Positions 17,203 to 26,513 are shown, numbered from the stretch's first letter. The stretch is 64,000 nt of DNA from Simiduia agarivorans SA1 = DSM 21679 (GCF_000305785.2 NC_018868.3:3146270-3210269), one strand, 5' to 3'. Notes: a model not told the origin generated them from the sequence alone. Translations and numbers: made by a program.

Positions 17203-18314
17203 GGGAACTTGGCCTCGGTCCCGGTGGGCAGATGTAACTCGGCGGTCACCACGCCCTGGGATTCGGTCAGCGAAAAAAAGGCTTGGTCGTCATAGAGCAA
17301 TTTAAGTCGCTGTTCAATATTTCTGATGCCTATGCCAGTACCTGTGCGAGTACTGGTGCCAGCACCAGTGCCGAACCCGCGCTGGGTCTGGCTGGCATTG
17401 AGTCTACCCGGGTTGCGCACCTTAATGTGCAACTGGTTGTCGTGTTCTTCAATCAGCAGTAGTAATTCGCCGCCACTTGGTGTTTCACCGATGCCATGCT
17501 TGAGCGCATTTTCAATCAATAACTGCAGCATCATACGGGGCACAATGATCTTGTCGGATGTGATGTTTATCTGGCTTTGAAAACGCAATCTTTCTTCGAA
17601 TTGGATTTCGGCCAATTGAATCGTGGCATTCACTATCTTCAGCTCATCTGTGAGGCTGACCCACTGTGAAGCGTCGGTCAATCCGTGCCGCAGCAGGAGT
17701 GACAATTGTGTCAGCATGTCGCGGGCGCGATCCACATCTTCCAACATCAGTGCGCGGATATTATTCAGGCAGTTAAACATGAAGTGCGGATTAATCTGGC
17801 CATAAAGCGCGTTGAGTTGAGCGTCTTTGAGTGAATTTTCCAGCTGCAAGGCATACAGGGTCTTTTGCTGCCAGCGGCGTAAATAGCCGATGGTAAAGTA
17901 CAGGCAAAACCAGATGAACACGAACGGCGTAATGGCGGCAAAGTTTCCGGCCACCAGTGCCGGCGAAAATTCCGGGGCAAGACCCAGAAAGAGCGCCAGC
18001 GCAAGATCAGTCAGCAGCAGACCGGTGATCACGGTTGCCAGCCCGGCCAATGCGGTGGTGGCGAGCCCGGCCGCCACCAACAAGGCCGGATGCCAGTCCA
18101 GCCAGCGATAGTGTTTGATGACGCGCCGGCATAACCAGGTGAAAAATGCGCCACTGCTGAAAATCGCAAGGGAACCCACCAACTCGGCCAGGTGAAAGGC
18201 GCCCAGTGACGCCGTGCGCACGATCAGATTCAGCAGCGTCAATGCACCCCAGCCGCCAAGATGGCAGAGCCAGAAGATGCGTTGGTTTGCATTTGCCATA
18301 GGGTCAGGGCTCAT
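17199..18314 (-). CDS. LytS/YehU-type sensor histidine kinase
   Basis: A 371-residue membrane kinase with four or more N-terminal TM helices (about 1-150) and no obvious extracytoplasmic domain. The HisKA_7TM/LytS phosphorylation motif INPHFMFNCLNNIRAL follows, then the N box MLQLLIENALKHGI and a G box near IGIRNIEQRLKLLY. A Gly/Thr-rich stretch GFGTGAGTSTRTGTGIG precedes the last G box and looks like a repeat expansion. ATG at 18314 is chosen because it lies just past the stop of the upstream gene; 18299 is an alternative. Coupled to the response regulator by ATGA. The signal is unknown; the upstream hydrolase is a candidate. Confidence 0.86.
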   Translation of the reverse strand: MSPDPMANANQRIFWLCHLGGWGALTLLNLIVRTASLGAFHLAELVGSLAIFSSGAFFTWLCRRVIKHYRWLDWHPALLVAAGLATTALAGLATVITGLLLTDLALALFLGLAPEFSPALVAGNFAAITPFVFIWFCLYFTIGYLRRWQQKTLYALQLENSLKDAQLNALYGQINPHFMFNCLNNIRALMLEDVDRARDMLTQLSLLLRHGLTDASQWVSLTDELKIVNATIQLAEIQFEERLRFQSQINITSDKIIVPRMMLQLLIENALKHGIGETPSGGELLLLIEEHDNQLHIKVRNPGRLNASQTQRGFGTGAGTSTRTGTGIGIRNIEQRLKLLYDDQAFFSLTESQGVVTAELHLPTGTEAKFP

Positions 18315-18330
18315 GGATTGTGCGGCCAGA

Positions 18331-20160
18331 TTACCAAGCCCACAAAGCAATGCCAATGTAGTCAAATGCCAATAGATAGATGCTGAGGTAAGCGAAGCCG
18401 AGCGCGAATAACCCGCTCAAGCCCCGTGCCAGGCGCCCGGCTTCCAGACGGTGCCAACGCCACACGCATAGCAGGTTAACCGCACTCAATAAACCAAACA
18501 GCAAACTGCCGATAGCAATCGCGAGGGTTTTGGCATTGACCAGACCCACGCTGTCGAGTGTCAGCTGGGTGGCAGCCAATAGGGCGCCAAGCAAGCCAAA
18601 ACTGGCGCACAAGGGCAGCACGCGCAGCAGCACGCGTTGATAGCCCCTGATCTTTCCGCGCCAGTAGTTGATCAGCCAGATGGGTGCATACAGCACGCAC
18701 AGGGGCAGGAGTAAGGCACTGAACCCTACCGTCAGCAAAAACCACCAGGCGGACACTACGCTGATTTTTTCAAATTGTTGGCCGTCGATATGAATAAATT
18801 CCTGGCCGTTTTCTTGCCCGAATACCACCGTGGCATGCGCTCGCTTGCCTTCAACGAACAGCTGTTGACCTATATGGGTGGTGTGCTCCTCCGAGCCAAT
18901 CAACGGGTTGAAGACAAGCTCGCTGCCTGCAGCCTCCGCTTTGATTACGGCGGCAAAGTACATCAGTCCGGCCATGATCTCATTCCGGTGGTTCACTAAT
19001 CGGTAGTAGCCGTCGATATCTGGCGAAATAGCGTCCCGGGCTATGACTGGCGTGGCGGGTGTGGCGGCCAGCAGATAGTCTGTCAATACGGATTGCACGC
19101 GGCGCATGCTGCCGGTATGGCTGTTCAGCATGATCACAAAGCCCCGGTCCAATTCGCGCGAATACAACAGCGAGGTCACAAAGCCGGTAATGCCGCCATC
19201 GTGGCCGTACCAGCGGTGGTTGTTCGCGCTGGCCTGGTAGATGCCCTGACCATAGCCAAAGCTCAGGCCTGCGCGCGCAGCTGAACTGCTGGTGGGGGAT
19301 TCCATGTCCGATACAGTGCCCCGGGCCAGCGCAAGTTCCGATTCAACCCGGGTGGACAGCAGGGCGCTGCCGAGCGTTGCCAGATCCTGTGCGTTGCTGA
19401 GCAAGGCACCGGCCGGACGCAGGTAAATAGGCGTAAAAGGCACCGGGCCTGTGTCGTCATGCCCGCCGGCCAGAGCGTCGATAGCTTGCCCGCTCTTGTA
19501 GAAGCGGCTGGCAGACATTCCCAGCGGTGCGATGACTTCATTCTGCACATAGTGCTCAAACGGCTGACCGCTGAACTTTTCAACCAGGTAACCCAATATG
19601 GCGTAACCCGGATTGGAATAGCTGTGCCATTGGCCGGGAGGCCAACGCACCGTTAAGGCCTCCGCATCGCGGTTGATCGCCTCCAGCAGGGCAATGCCCG
19701 AATACGTGTGATCAAACATATTTTTAAAGTGCATGTCATCCAGCCCGGCGGTGTGCTCCAGTAAATGAATGACGCGCACGGGTGATGCGGGATACGGATT
19801 GCTGATGGCGATTTCCGGTGCCAGTTCCTGAACGGGTGACGCGAGACTGAAGTGGCCAGCCTGAATCATTTTCTGGACGGCCAGCGACACCAGTATTTTT
19901 GACGTGGAACCGGCACGCAGCAGGTGCGCATCGCTCATTGAGGATTGGGTGTCGCGGTGGCTCTGTCCCAGACTGCGAAGCCAGCGCACCCCATGACTAT
20001 CAAACAGGGCCACCTGGGCACCGGGTATATTCTCCTCCAGCAGGGTAGTCAGCAGTTGCTGTTCCAGCGCTTGATAGTCCGTTGGCGCAGCCTCTTCAGC
20101 GAACACACCGGTGTGATTCACCAACAGCGCACCCATCAACAGTAATCGTAATAATGTCAT
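18331..20160 (-). CDS. Beta-lactamase-fold serine hydrolase with C-terminal membrane domain
   Basis: A 609-residue protein. After a signal peptide (about 1-22) comes a class C beta-lactamase/esterase-like domain (about 30-360) with SxxK in AGSTSKILVSLAV, the YxN motif in SYSNPGYAILGYLVE, and GHDGGITGF as the third box. A C-terminal part (about 470-609) has four hydrophobic helices. The start at 20160 has an AAAGGGAAAGG ribosome site and begins the signal peptide. It is the first gene of an operon with the LytS/LytTR pair (16-base gap). Substrate unknown; the family includes D-peptidases and esterases. Coupling to a sensor pair suggests envelope sensing, which is inference. Confidence 0.82.
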   Translation of the reverse strand: MTLLRLLLMGALLVNHTGVFAEEAAPTDYQALEQQLLTTLLEENIPGAQVALFDSHGVRWLRSLGQSHRDTQSSMSDAHLLRAGSTSKILVSLAVQKMIQAGHFSLASPVQELAPEIAISNPYPASPVRVIHLLEHTAGLDDMHFKNMFDHTYSGIALLEAINRDAEALTVRWPPGQWHSYSNPGYAILGYLVEKFSGQPFEHYVQNEVIAPLGMSASRFYKSGQAIDALAGGHDDTGPVPFTPIYLRPAGALLSNAQDLATLGSALLSTRVESELALARGTVSDMESPTSSSAARAGLSFGYGQGIYQASANNHRWYGHDGGITGFVTSLLYSRELDRGFVIMLNSHTGSMRRVQSVLTDYLLAATPATPVIARDAISPDIDGYYRLVNHRNEIMAGLMYFAAVIKAEAAGSELVFNPLIGSEEHTTHIGQQLFVEGKRAHATVVFGQENGQEFIHIDGQQFEKISVVSAWWFLLTVGFSALLLPLCVLYAPIWLINYWRGKIRGYQRVLLRVLPLCASFGLLGALLAATQLTLDSVGLVNAKTLAIAIGSLLFGLLSAVNLLCVWRWHRLEAGRLARGLSGLFALGFAYLSIYLLAFDYIGIALWAW

Positions 20161-20252
20161 ATCGGCCTTTCCCTTTTTGCGATGCTGGCAGGATAGAATG
20201 ACCACACGAACGGTGTTGCTGTTTTACACCAGCGGTCAAAGTCAGTGATGGG

Positions 20253-21764
20253 GTGAGCCCCGGTAGTTTGGAAAGTGCAGTGAAAAACCCCACATGTATC
20301 ATGGTGCAGGGCACCACCTCAGATGCCGGTAAAACCACCTTGGTGGCCGCCTTGTGCCGGATTTTTTATCGGCAGGGTGTAAGGGTGGCGCCCTTCAAAC
20401 CGCAGAATATGGCACTCAACTCGGCGGTTACGGTGGACGGGGGTGAAATCGGCCGGGGGCAGGCGGTACAGGCGCGTGCCTGTGGCGTTGCACCGCATTC
20501 GGATATGAATCCGGTGTTGTTGAAACCCAACTCCGATACCGGCGCGCAAGTCATATTGCAGGGGCAAGCCCTGACTAATATGGAGGCGGCCGGCTTTCAC
20601 GATTACAAGCAAGTGGCGATGCAGGCCGTGCTGGCAAGTTTCCGGCGGTTGCAGTCGCAATACCAGACTCTGGTGGTGGAAGGTGCCGGCAGCCCGGCGG
20701 AGATCAACCTACGCGCAGGCGACATTGCCAACATGGGGTTTGCCGAAGCGGTGGATTGCCCGGTCATCCTGGTGGCCGACATAGACCGCGGCGGTGTGTT
20801 TGCGCATTTGGTCGGGACGCTGGAATTATTGTCCGAGACCGAGCGGGCGCGGGTGATTGGCTTTGTGATCAATCGCTTCCGGGGCGATATCGGTTTATTG
20901 CAGTCCGGTCTGGACTGGCTTGAAGCGCGCACCGGCAAACCGGTGCTGGCGGTGGTGCCTTTTATCCAGGGGCTGCACACAGAGGCTGAAGATGCATTGA
21001 CGGCCAATACGGCGGCGCAGAGTGATCGGGCGTTAAAAGTGAAAGTGCCGGTGTTTTCCCGCATCAGCAATCACACGGATTTTGATCCGCTGCGATTGCA
21101 TCCCCAGGTGGATTTTGAATTTGTCGGGCCAGGCGGTTCGCTGGCGGGGGCCGATCTGATAATTTTGCCCGGTACCAAAAATACCCGCGCGGATCTGGAT
21201 TTTCTGCGCGCGCAGGGTTGGGACACGGCATTGCAAACCCATTTGCGATACGGCGGCAAACTCATGGGCATCTGTGGTGGTATGCAGATGTTGGGCGAGC
21301 AGGTGGATGATCCGATCGGCGTGGAGGGTGCACCGGGCAGCACCCGGGGCCTCGCTTATTTGCCGATCACAACCCGCATGGGGCAGGTAAAAACATTAAC
21401 AAATTGTCAGGGCCAATTGCGCTTACCCGGACAGGCGCAGCCAGTGCCGGTGACCGGCTATGAAATCCACGCCGGTGTGACCGAGCCGCTGCAAGCCTGT
21501 GATGGGTTGATTGTGGGTGAGGACGGTGTTGTCGATGGTTTCCGTTCTGCCGATGGCAATATTGTTGGCTGCTACTGGCACGGTGTGTTCAATCAGCCCG
21601 ACGCGTTAGTGGCAGTGCTTAACTGGGCGGGGTTGACCGATTCAGTGGCGGCCGACTATGAGGCGTTGCTGGAGGCCGAGTTGGACCGATTGGCGAGTTG
21701 CGTGGCGCAGCATTGGCAGGAGCACAAATGGAACGACGCGTTGCAGGCTTTTATGGCCCGCTGA
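20253..21764 (+). CDS. cobQ: Cobyric acid synthase
   Basis: A 503-residue glutamine amidotransferase that amidates the b, d, e and g side chains of adenosylcobyrinic acid a,c-diamide. The dethiobiotin-synthetase-like ATPase domain (about 13-235) opens with [19 protein letters not shown] (P-loop) and [11 protein letters not shown]. The amidotransferase domain has the nucleophile Cys in [11 protein letters not shown] and the His in YWHGVFNQP. The frame opens at GTG 20253; a second GTG at 20280 ([10 protein letters not shown]) has GGAAAG just upstream and may be the real start. It is divergent from the hydrolase operon and ends at a terminator. Other cob genes are not in the window. Confidence 0.95.
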   Translation: MSPGSLESAVKNPTCIMVQGTTSDAGKTTLVAALCRIFYRQGVRVAPFKPQNMALNSAVTVDGGEIGRGQAVQARACGVAPHSDMNPVLLKPNSDTGAQVILQGQALTNMEAAGFHDYKQVAMQAVLASFRRLQSQYQTLVVEGAGSPAEINLRAGDIANMGFAEAVDCPVILVADIDRGGVFAHLVGTLELLSETERARVIGFVINRFRGDIGLLQSGLDWLEARTGKPVLAVVPFIQGLHTEAEDALTANTAAQSDRALKVKVPVFSRISNHTDFDPLRLHPQVDFEFVGPGGSLAGADLIILPGTKNTRADLDFLRAQGWDTALQTHLRYGGKLMGICGGMQMLGEQVDDPIGVEGAPGSTRGLAYLPITTRMGQVKTLTNCQGQLRLPGQAQPVPVTGYEIHAGVTEPLQACDGLIVGEDGVVDGFRSADGNIVGCYWHGVFNQPDALVAVLNWAGLTDSVAADYEALLEAELDRLASCVAQHWQEHKWNDALQAFMAR

Positions 21765-21767
21765 AAT

Positions 21768-21796
21768 AAAAAAGCCCCGGTGACCGGGGCTTTTTG
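21768..21796. terminator. Bidirectional terminator between cobQ and the PEP-CTERM gene
   Basis: AAAAAAGCCCCGG, then TGA, then CCGGGGCTTTTT: an 8-bp stem with A and T runs on the two sides, suited to both convergent genes. Confidence 0.92.
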
Positions 21797-21812
21797 CTGA
21801 CCTGTGTAACGA

Positions 21813-22589
21813 TCAGGCTTTCTGGCGGCGGCGACAGGCGACCAGGCCGATCAATCCCAGACCCAGCAGTGCGATAGAGCCTGGCTCAGGCACGGTGATG
21901 TCTGCGGTGGCATCGAGGAAGTCATTGCCACAGGACATGGTCCAGTGTGCGTCCATATTCAGTACTGAACCGGACAGACCCAAAGCGCCAAGGTTGAAGC
22001 TGAAGGTGTTGAAGTAGGACTTCTTGTTGCTGCCCACAGCGCCGTCATGCGGGCCTGCGGCAAAGCCCCAGCCGGAACCTTCGGTCATGCTGCCGGCCGT
22101 CAGGAAGGTGCCCGAGGCCATGGCGAAGGGGTGTGCGGCGGCGTGGCCGTTGTACACTTCATTGGACCAGCTGCTTACCGAGTAGAGGCCGGCGGCATCG
22201 GTGCCCAGATTGGTACCGTAGTAACCTTTGGTCAGGTTGCCGAAATCCACGGCGTATTCGTACGTGGATTTATCGCCATCGAACGACAGCGCCAGATCAC
22301 CGTTGTAGTAATCGCGGCCGCCGGTGTAGTGATGACCATCGATAATATCAAAACCGGTTTGCAGGCCAACGCTCAGCGTGTTGGTGGCTGAATCGAATTT
22401 GTAAAACAGAAATTCCACGTCGAAGGCCTGACCGCCGCCACCCGGGCCGACGATGCCGTCACCGTGACCGGCGGTTTGGCTCATCTGGGTCCAACCGTCC
22501 GTGTCCCAGAATGAAAGCTTGGTAGCAGAAGCGGTTGTTGCCAGTGAAAGCAATACTGCCGCTGCGAGTGTTTTGCTGAAAAAAGACAT
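21813..22589 (-). CDS. PEP-CTERM sorting-domain exported protein
   Basis: A 258-residue secreted protein with signal peptide MSFFSKTLAAAVLLSLATTASA. The C-terminus is VPEPGSIALLGLGLIGLVACRRR, the full PEP-CTERM tripartite signal: PEP, a hydrophobic helix and an arginine cluster. Exosortase should cleave it near PEP and deliver it to the surface or exopolysaccharide. The body is rich in Gly, Tyr and Asp, with no known enzyme motif. ATG 22589 has AGGAAGGG upstream. The gene follows a sigma-54 promoter with upstream direct repeats, as reported for PEP-CTERM genes controlled by the PrsK/PrsR system. Exosortase is not in this window. Confidence 0.9.
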   Translation of the reverse strand: MSFFSKTLAAAVLLSLATTASATKLSFWDTDGWTQMSQTAGHGDGIVGPGGGGQAFDVEFLFYKFDSATNTLSVGLQTGFDIIDGHHYTGGRDYYNGDLALSFDGDKSTYEYAVDFGNLTKGYYGTNLGTDAAGLYSVSSWSNEVYNGHAAAHPFAMASGTFLTAGSMTEGSGWGFAAGPHDGAVGSNKKSYFNTFSFNLGALGLSGSVLNMDAHWTMSCGNDFLDATADITVPEPGSIALLGLGLIGLVACRRRQKA

Positions 22590-22653
22590 TGTTAAACCCT
22601 TCCTGAGTTTCAGATTGCGCGTGGCATTAAGCGCCAAAGCTCTTTGCCCTTTT

Positions 22654-22669
22654 AGCATTTTGTGTGCCA
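22654..22669 (-). promoter_or_regulatory. Sigma-54 promoter of the PEP-CTERM gene
   Basis: On the minus strand TGGCACACAAAATGCT matches the RpoN consensus TGGCAC-N5-TTGCW with the exact GG-N10-GC spacing. The predicted start (about 22643) leaves a leader of about 55 bases before ATG 22589. Transcription would need an enhancer-binding activator. Confidence 0.8.
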
Positions 22670-22720
22670 ATTCGTAACTGATTGAAAATTATGGGCTTTT
22701 ATCAGCATTAATGACCTAGG

Positions 22721-22810
22721 TGTTAAATATTCCGACGGGTTAAAAGTGGCAGACAGAGGTTTTCCGGCTGGTGCTAGTGACTGACTTGTTAAAATTCCCG
22801 ACAGGTCAAA
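22721..22810. promoter_or_regulatory. Pair of direct repeats, candidate activator-binding sites
   Basis: TGTTAAATATTCCGACGGGT (from 22721) and TGTTAAAATTCCCGACAGGT (from 22787), each extended by TTAAA or TCAAA, are 24-base near-copies 66 bases apart in the same orientation. They lie 55-140 bases upstream of the sigma-54 promoter, a typical place for enhancer sites of an NtrC-type activator such as PrsR. Confidence 0.6.
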
Positions 22811-22916
22811 GGCAGTTGAGGCGGGCGTCTTATTCAGGCTGTCTGGTGCTGGCCGTCGTCTACACTTAGCCCATAGCTGGCCCGGGTGGGCCACACGATC
22901 TGATCAAGGGGCTGAC

Positions 22917-23480
22917 ATGCGGTATGTGTGGGGTTTGGGGGTGCTGTTGGCGCTGGCACCCTGGGTAAGTGCAGACACCGGCTGTAAAGTGGAACGCTCG
23001 GCTCAGGTGGGTTTTCAATCGCCCGGGTCTAAAGACCGGTTGACCGTCACGGTGGCGGGCGAACCCTGCAGCGAGGCGCAACTGACCATAAAAATAGATG
23101 ACGCCAAAGGCCGGGAGCTATACCTCTACGAAGGTCTGTTGCTCGATCATCTGCCGTTCGTGGTTTACGAGCCGGACCTGCAGCCTTTGGTTACCTACTT
23201 TGCTGAAAAGGTGATTCGCGACGGTTTTATCCGGACCACCCGGGATCTGCCGGCGTGGGAGCCGGTGGAATCCTATTACGAGAAAACCAATGACATCATT
23301 ATTATTCCGCAGGCGGCCTACCGGGCACTGCGCGAGACCCCGCGCCCAATCTTCTGGCACGCGGCCGGCGATGCCACCTGGGTGCATGTGGTGTTTAACC
23401 CGGACCAGCGCTATGGCCAGATTATCATGCGCGGTGGCGTGTTCCAGAGCGCGGTGAATAACCCCGAGAGTGCCGATTGA
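22917..23480 (+). CDS. Uncharacterised exported protein
   Basis: A 187-residue protein I do not recognise. It has a signal peptide (MRYVWGLGVLLALAPWVSA) and two cysteines in the first 50 mature residues (TGCKVERS..., EPCSEAQ) that could form a disulfide. Mid-region motifs are YLYEGLLLDHLPFVVYEPD and WEPVESYYEKTNDIIIIPQ, and a C-terminal FWHAAGDATWVHVVFNPD follows. AAGGGG ribosome site. Its TGA overlaps the next ATG by one base, so it is co-translated with the Pip-like gene and dtd. Confidence 0.7.
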   Translation: MRYVWGLGVLLALAPWVSADTGCKVERSAQVGFQSPGSKDRLTVTVAGEPCSEAQLTIKIDDAKGRELYLYEGLLLDHLPFVVYEPDLQPLVTYFAEKVIRDGFIRTTRDLPAWEPVESYYEKTNDIIIIPQAAYRALRETPRPIFWHAAGDATWVHVVFNPDQRYGQIIMRGGVFQSAVNNPESAD

Positions 23481-24457
23481 TGCAACAGGCCTTTCCTGCC
23501 ATCAAACCCTTTGCGCGTCGTCATCTATCGCTTCAGCATCAACAGATTTATCTGGAGCAGGCGGGCACGGAATCCGGTATTCCACTGCTGTTTCTGCACG
23601 ACGGCCCGGGCCTGGGCTGCCATCGCGCGGATCGCTGTTTATTTGATCCCCAGCATTTTCACATGCTGCTGCCGGACCAGCGCGGCTGCGGACGCTCGAC
23701 GCCGCATCTGGTGGTAGAGGCGAATCACCGGGATAGCTTGTGCGACGACCTGAGGCAGATGCAAGACGCCTTGGGCATAGACCACTGGGTGATTGCCGGG
23801 GTGGGCTGGGGCGCTCAACTGGCGTTGTGGTTTGCCCATCAGCATCCCGAGCGGGTGCGGGCCTTGCTGCTGATGTCGACCAGTTTGGGGCGCAGGGCGG
23901 AGCTGGCGTGGCTGTTCGAACAGGGGGCGCCGCAGGTGTTCCCCGATGCGTTTCAGCAGTTTGTGGAATCGATCAAACCGACGGCGCTGACCGCCGACGC
24001 AATACTGCAAAAGGTGTGCGATGTCTTTGCCCGCGGCAATGAAATCGAGCGCATGGCGTTGGCGCGGCAGTGGGGCAATTGGATGTGGCGATGTGCCGGC
24101 GTCAAACCCCAACAGGAGTTGCAGCAGGAATACCTTGAACCTGCGGTGGTATTGGCGCACGCCACCCTGGCGTCACATTATATGGCCCGCCAATGGGGCT
24201 ATAAGCAGGCCGAAGGCCTGTTGCCATTTTTGTCATTGCCCGAAGGCCTGCCGATGATTGCGGTACACGGTCGTTTCGACATGGTTGCGCCCCTGTCTGG
24301 CGTATTGGCACTACAGCGCCACCAACCGCAATTACAGCTGAACATAGTGCGCGAGGCAGGCCATTCGGTGCGCGAAGCCAGCATGGTTGATGCAATTGTC
24401 AAAGCGCAGGCCCGTCTGGCCGATATCTGTGGCGCAACCCCGCCTGCCTGCGGTTAA
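23480..24457 (+). CDS. Proline iminopeptidase-like alpha/beta hydrolase without the nucleophile serine
   Basis: A 325-residue S33-type alpha/beta hydrolase. Pip landmarks are clear: [12 protein letters not shown] (oxyanion loop, usually GGPG), [13 protein letters not shown], the acid in [11 protein letters not shown], and the His in EAGHSVRE. The nucleophile elbow, normally GGSWGSTLAL, reads [11 protein letters not shown]: the catalytic Ser is Gly. It is therefore probably not an active aminopeptidase, or it has another role. The pip-dtd gene pair is kept in Pseudomonas, so the locus is orthologous in position. The start at ATG 23480 overlaps the upstream stop by one base. No frameshift seen. 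Confidence 0.83.
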   Translation: MQQAFPAIKPFARRHLSLQHQQIYLEQAGTESGIPLLFLHDGPGLGCHRADRCLFDPQHFHMLLPDQRGCGRSTPHLVVEANHRDSLCDDLRQMQDALGIDHWVIAGVGWGAQLALWFAHQHPERVRALLLMSTSLGRRAELAWLFEQGAPQVFPDAFQQFVESIKPTALTADAILQKVCDVFARGNEIERMALARQWGNWMWRCAGVKPQQELQQEYLEPAVVLAHATLASHYMARQWGYKQAEGLLPFLSLPEGLPMIAVHGRFDMVAPLSGVLALQRHQPQLQLNIVREAGHSVREASMVDAIVKAQARLADICGATPPACG

Positions 24458-24482
24458 ATTCCTCCTTTTGGGTGGAAATTCA

Positions 24483-24917
24483 GTGAAGGCATTAATCCAG
24501 CGGGTGTCGCAGGCTGCAGTGACGGTGGACGGTGACACGGTGGGCGCAATTGATCAGGGACTGTTGGTCTTGCTGGGCGTGGAGCGTGGCGACGACCAGG
24601 CCATGGCGGATCGTTTGCTGGACCGCTTATTACGCTACCGGGTGTTTTCCGATGCGGACGGGAAGATGAACCTGAGCGTGTCCGACATTGAGGGTGGCTT
24701 ATTGCTGGTGTCGCAATTTACGCTGGCAGCCGATACCCGCAAGGGCCTGCGTCCGGGGTTTTCCGGTGCGGCCGAACCGGCGTTGGCAGAATCCCTGTAC
24801 AACTATATGCTGGATCAATTGCGTACACGCCTGGCCAGGGTCAGCAGTGGTTGTTTCGGGGCCAACATGCAAGTGAGCCTGATCAATGACGGGCCGGTGA
24901 CTTTTTTATTAGAATGA
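24483..24917 (+). CDS. dtd: D-aminoacyl-tRNA deacylase
   Basis: A 144-residue enzyme that hydrolyses D-amino acids from mischarged tRNA. It begins at GTG 24483 with [21 protein letters not shown] (initiator read as Met) and has the family's active-site motifs SQFTLAAD and INDGPVTF near the C-terminus. The length equals the usual 145. A GGGTGGAA ribosome site precedes it. The frame is open 32 codons upstream, but conservation begins here. It lies after the Pip-like gene, as in Pseudomonas. Confidence 0.95.
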   Translation: MKALIQRVSQAAVTVDGDTVGAIDQGLLVLLGVERGDDQAMADRLLDRLLRYRVFSDADGKMNLSVSDIEGGLLLVSQFTLAADTRKGLRPGFSGAAEPALAESLYNYMLDQLRTRLARVSSGCFGANMQVSLINDGPVTFLLE

Positions 24918-24966
24918 CTATCTATCGACGCACAGGGAAGTTAATCACAGTCGGGAGGCGAGAGCA

Positions 24967-26034
24967 GTGAAAGTGCATCAGGGCAAGGTGCTGATTGTTG
25001 ACGACAATGCCGTCAATATCGTCATCGTGGAAAAAATTCTGCGCCAGGACGGATTCAATAATATTTATTCCACCACCGACGCCAAGTCCGTCCGGGATCT
25101 TTATCGGGAGCATGATTTCGACGCCATTTTACTCGACGTGCATATGCCGGAAATGAACGGCTTTGATGTCATGGCCGAGTTACAAGCCGATAACCCGGAT
25201 GATTACCTGCCTATTTTAATGCTGACCGCAGACCACACCCCTGAAACACGTCATCTCTCCCTCAGTTCGGGCGCCAAGGATTTTATCAGCAAGCCGTTTG
25301 AGCGGGTGGAGGTGCTGTTCCGCGTGCGCAACATTGTGGAAGTGCGCATGTTGCACAAAGAAGTATTGAACGCCAACGAGGTGTTGGAGGACAAGGTGCG
25401 CGAGCGCACTCAACAGTTGTACGAGGCCCAGATAAAACTGATTGAATGCCTGGGTAAGGCGGCGGAGTACCGGGACAATGAGACCGGCATGCACGTGGTG
25501 CGCATGAGCCAGTCGTCCGCATTGTTGGCGCGGCAAATGGGGCTTTCGGCGGAAGAGTGTGAAATTATCCTGCACGCCAGCCCCATGCACGATATTGGCA
25601 AGATCGCCATTCCCGATAGCGTGTTGCTGAAGCCCGGAAAGCTGGAGGGCAAAGAGTGGCGGACCATGCAGTCCCATGCGGAAGTCGGTGCCCAGATCCT
25701 TGCCAGCTACGATTCCAAACTGATGGAAGTGGCCTCTATTATCGCCCGGACCCACCACGAACGCTGGGATGGAAAAGGTTATCCGGAAGGCTTGCAGGGA
25801 GAAGAAATTCCCCTGTACACACGCATCGTCAGTGTCTGCGATGTGTTTGATGCCCTGACCTCCACCCGGCCTTACAAAGTCGCCTGGCCTGTGTCCAAGG
25901 CATTGGGTTATCTGAAGGAAAACAGTGGCAGCCAGTTTGATCCGCAAGTGGTGAACGAATTCATCGCCATTATTGACCAGGTGCTGGAAATTCGTCAGCA
26001 ATACCCGGACAGTCAATCGGCTGGGCAGCATTGA
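24967..26034 (+). CDS. Response regulator with HD-GYP phosphodiesterase domain
   Basis: A 355-residue cytoplasmic protein. The REC domain (about 5-125) has Asp in FDAILLDVHMPEMNGFD and KPF in ISKPFERVEVL. A coiled-coil linker (about 125-155) leads to an HD-GYP domain (about 165-340) with the metal motif MHDIGKIAIPD, THHERWDGKGYPEGL (HHExxxGxGYP) and VCDVFDALTSTRPYK. This predicts cyclic-di-GMP hydrolysis gated by phosphorylation. It starts at GTG 24967 behind GGGAGG. The partner kinase is not nearby. Ends at a terminator. Confidence 0.93.
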   Translation: MKVHQGKVLIVDDNAVNIVIVEKILRQDGFNNIYSTTDAKSVRDLYREHDFDAILLDVHMPEMNGFDVMAELQADNPDDYLPILMLTADHTPETRHLSLSSGAKDFISKPFERVEVLFRVRNIVEVRMLHKEVLNANEVLEDKVRERTQQLYEAQIKLIECLGKAAEYRDNETGMHVVRMSQSSALLARQMGLSAEECEIILHASPMHDIGKIAIPDSVLLKPGKLEGKEWRTMQSHAEVGAQILASYDSKLMEVASIIARTHHERWDGKGYPEGLQGEEIPLYTRIVSVCDVFDALTSTRPYKVAWPVSKALGYLKENSGSQFDPQVVNEFIAIIDQVLEIRQQYPDSQSAGQH

Positions 26035-26053
26035 TCCGTACTGCCGCAGTGCA

Positions 26054-26083
26054 ATAAAAAAAGGGCCTGAAGGCCCTTTTTTA
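26054..26083 (+). terminator. Rho-independent terminator after the HD-GYP gene
   Basis: AAAAAAAGGGCCT, then GA, then AGGCCCTTTTTT; it can serve both the HD-GYP gene and the convergent cold-shock gene. Confidence 0.92.
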
Positions 26084-26098
26084 TCGCTTGGCGAGGTA

Positions 26099-26308
26099 TT
26101 ACAGCGGGGTAACGTTCTCTGCCTGCAGACCCTTCTGGCCCTGTGTGACGTTCATGGTAACTTTCTGACCGTCGCGCAGGGACTTGCGTCCATTGCCATT
26201 GATAGCGCTGAAGTGAACAAAAACATCTTTGCCGCCTTCTTGCTCAATAAAACCGAAACCCTTTTCGTCGTTAAACCACTTCACAGTGCCTTGGATCAAA
26301 TCAGACAT
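26099..26308 (-). CDS. Cold-shock-domain RNA/DNA-binding protein
   Basis: A 69-residue CspA-family protein. RNP1 KGFGFI and RNP2 VFVHFSAI are intact, with GTVKWFND at the start. ATG 26308 has GGAAGGA upstream; the frame is open further upstream but that part has no similarity to the family. The gene has a leader of up to about 200 bases before the tatC end, which may carry a cold-responsive 5' UTR. It binds single-stranded nucleic acid and may act as an RNA chaperone. Confidence 0.95.
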   Translation of the reverse strand: MSDLIQGTVKWFNDEKGFGFIEQEGGKDVFVHFSAINGNGRKSLRDGQKVTMNVTQGQKGLQAENVTPL

Positions 26309-26513
26309 AGTCCTTCCATCTTTTAATGCTGCCCCATTTTGGGGCCGTTTAGCCCGTCCGTGCCAACTCCGATGATCTTGCGCGTGTGTGATCAGTTGGT
26401 CGAACACCTCTCTGTGCACTCTCACATCCGGCACAGTCAACCCGATTCTACACATTTAGAATGAATTTGTTAGGGGCGAATCACGCTTTGTGCAGAAAAA
26501 ATCCAACGAAAAA

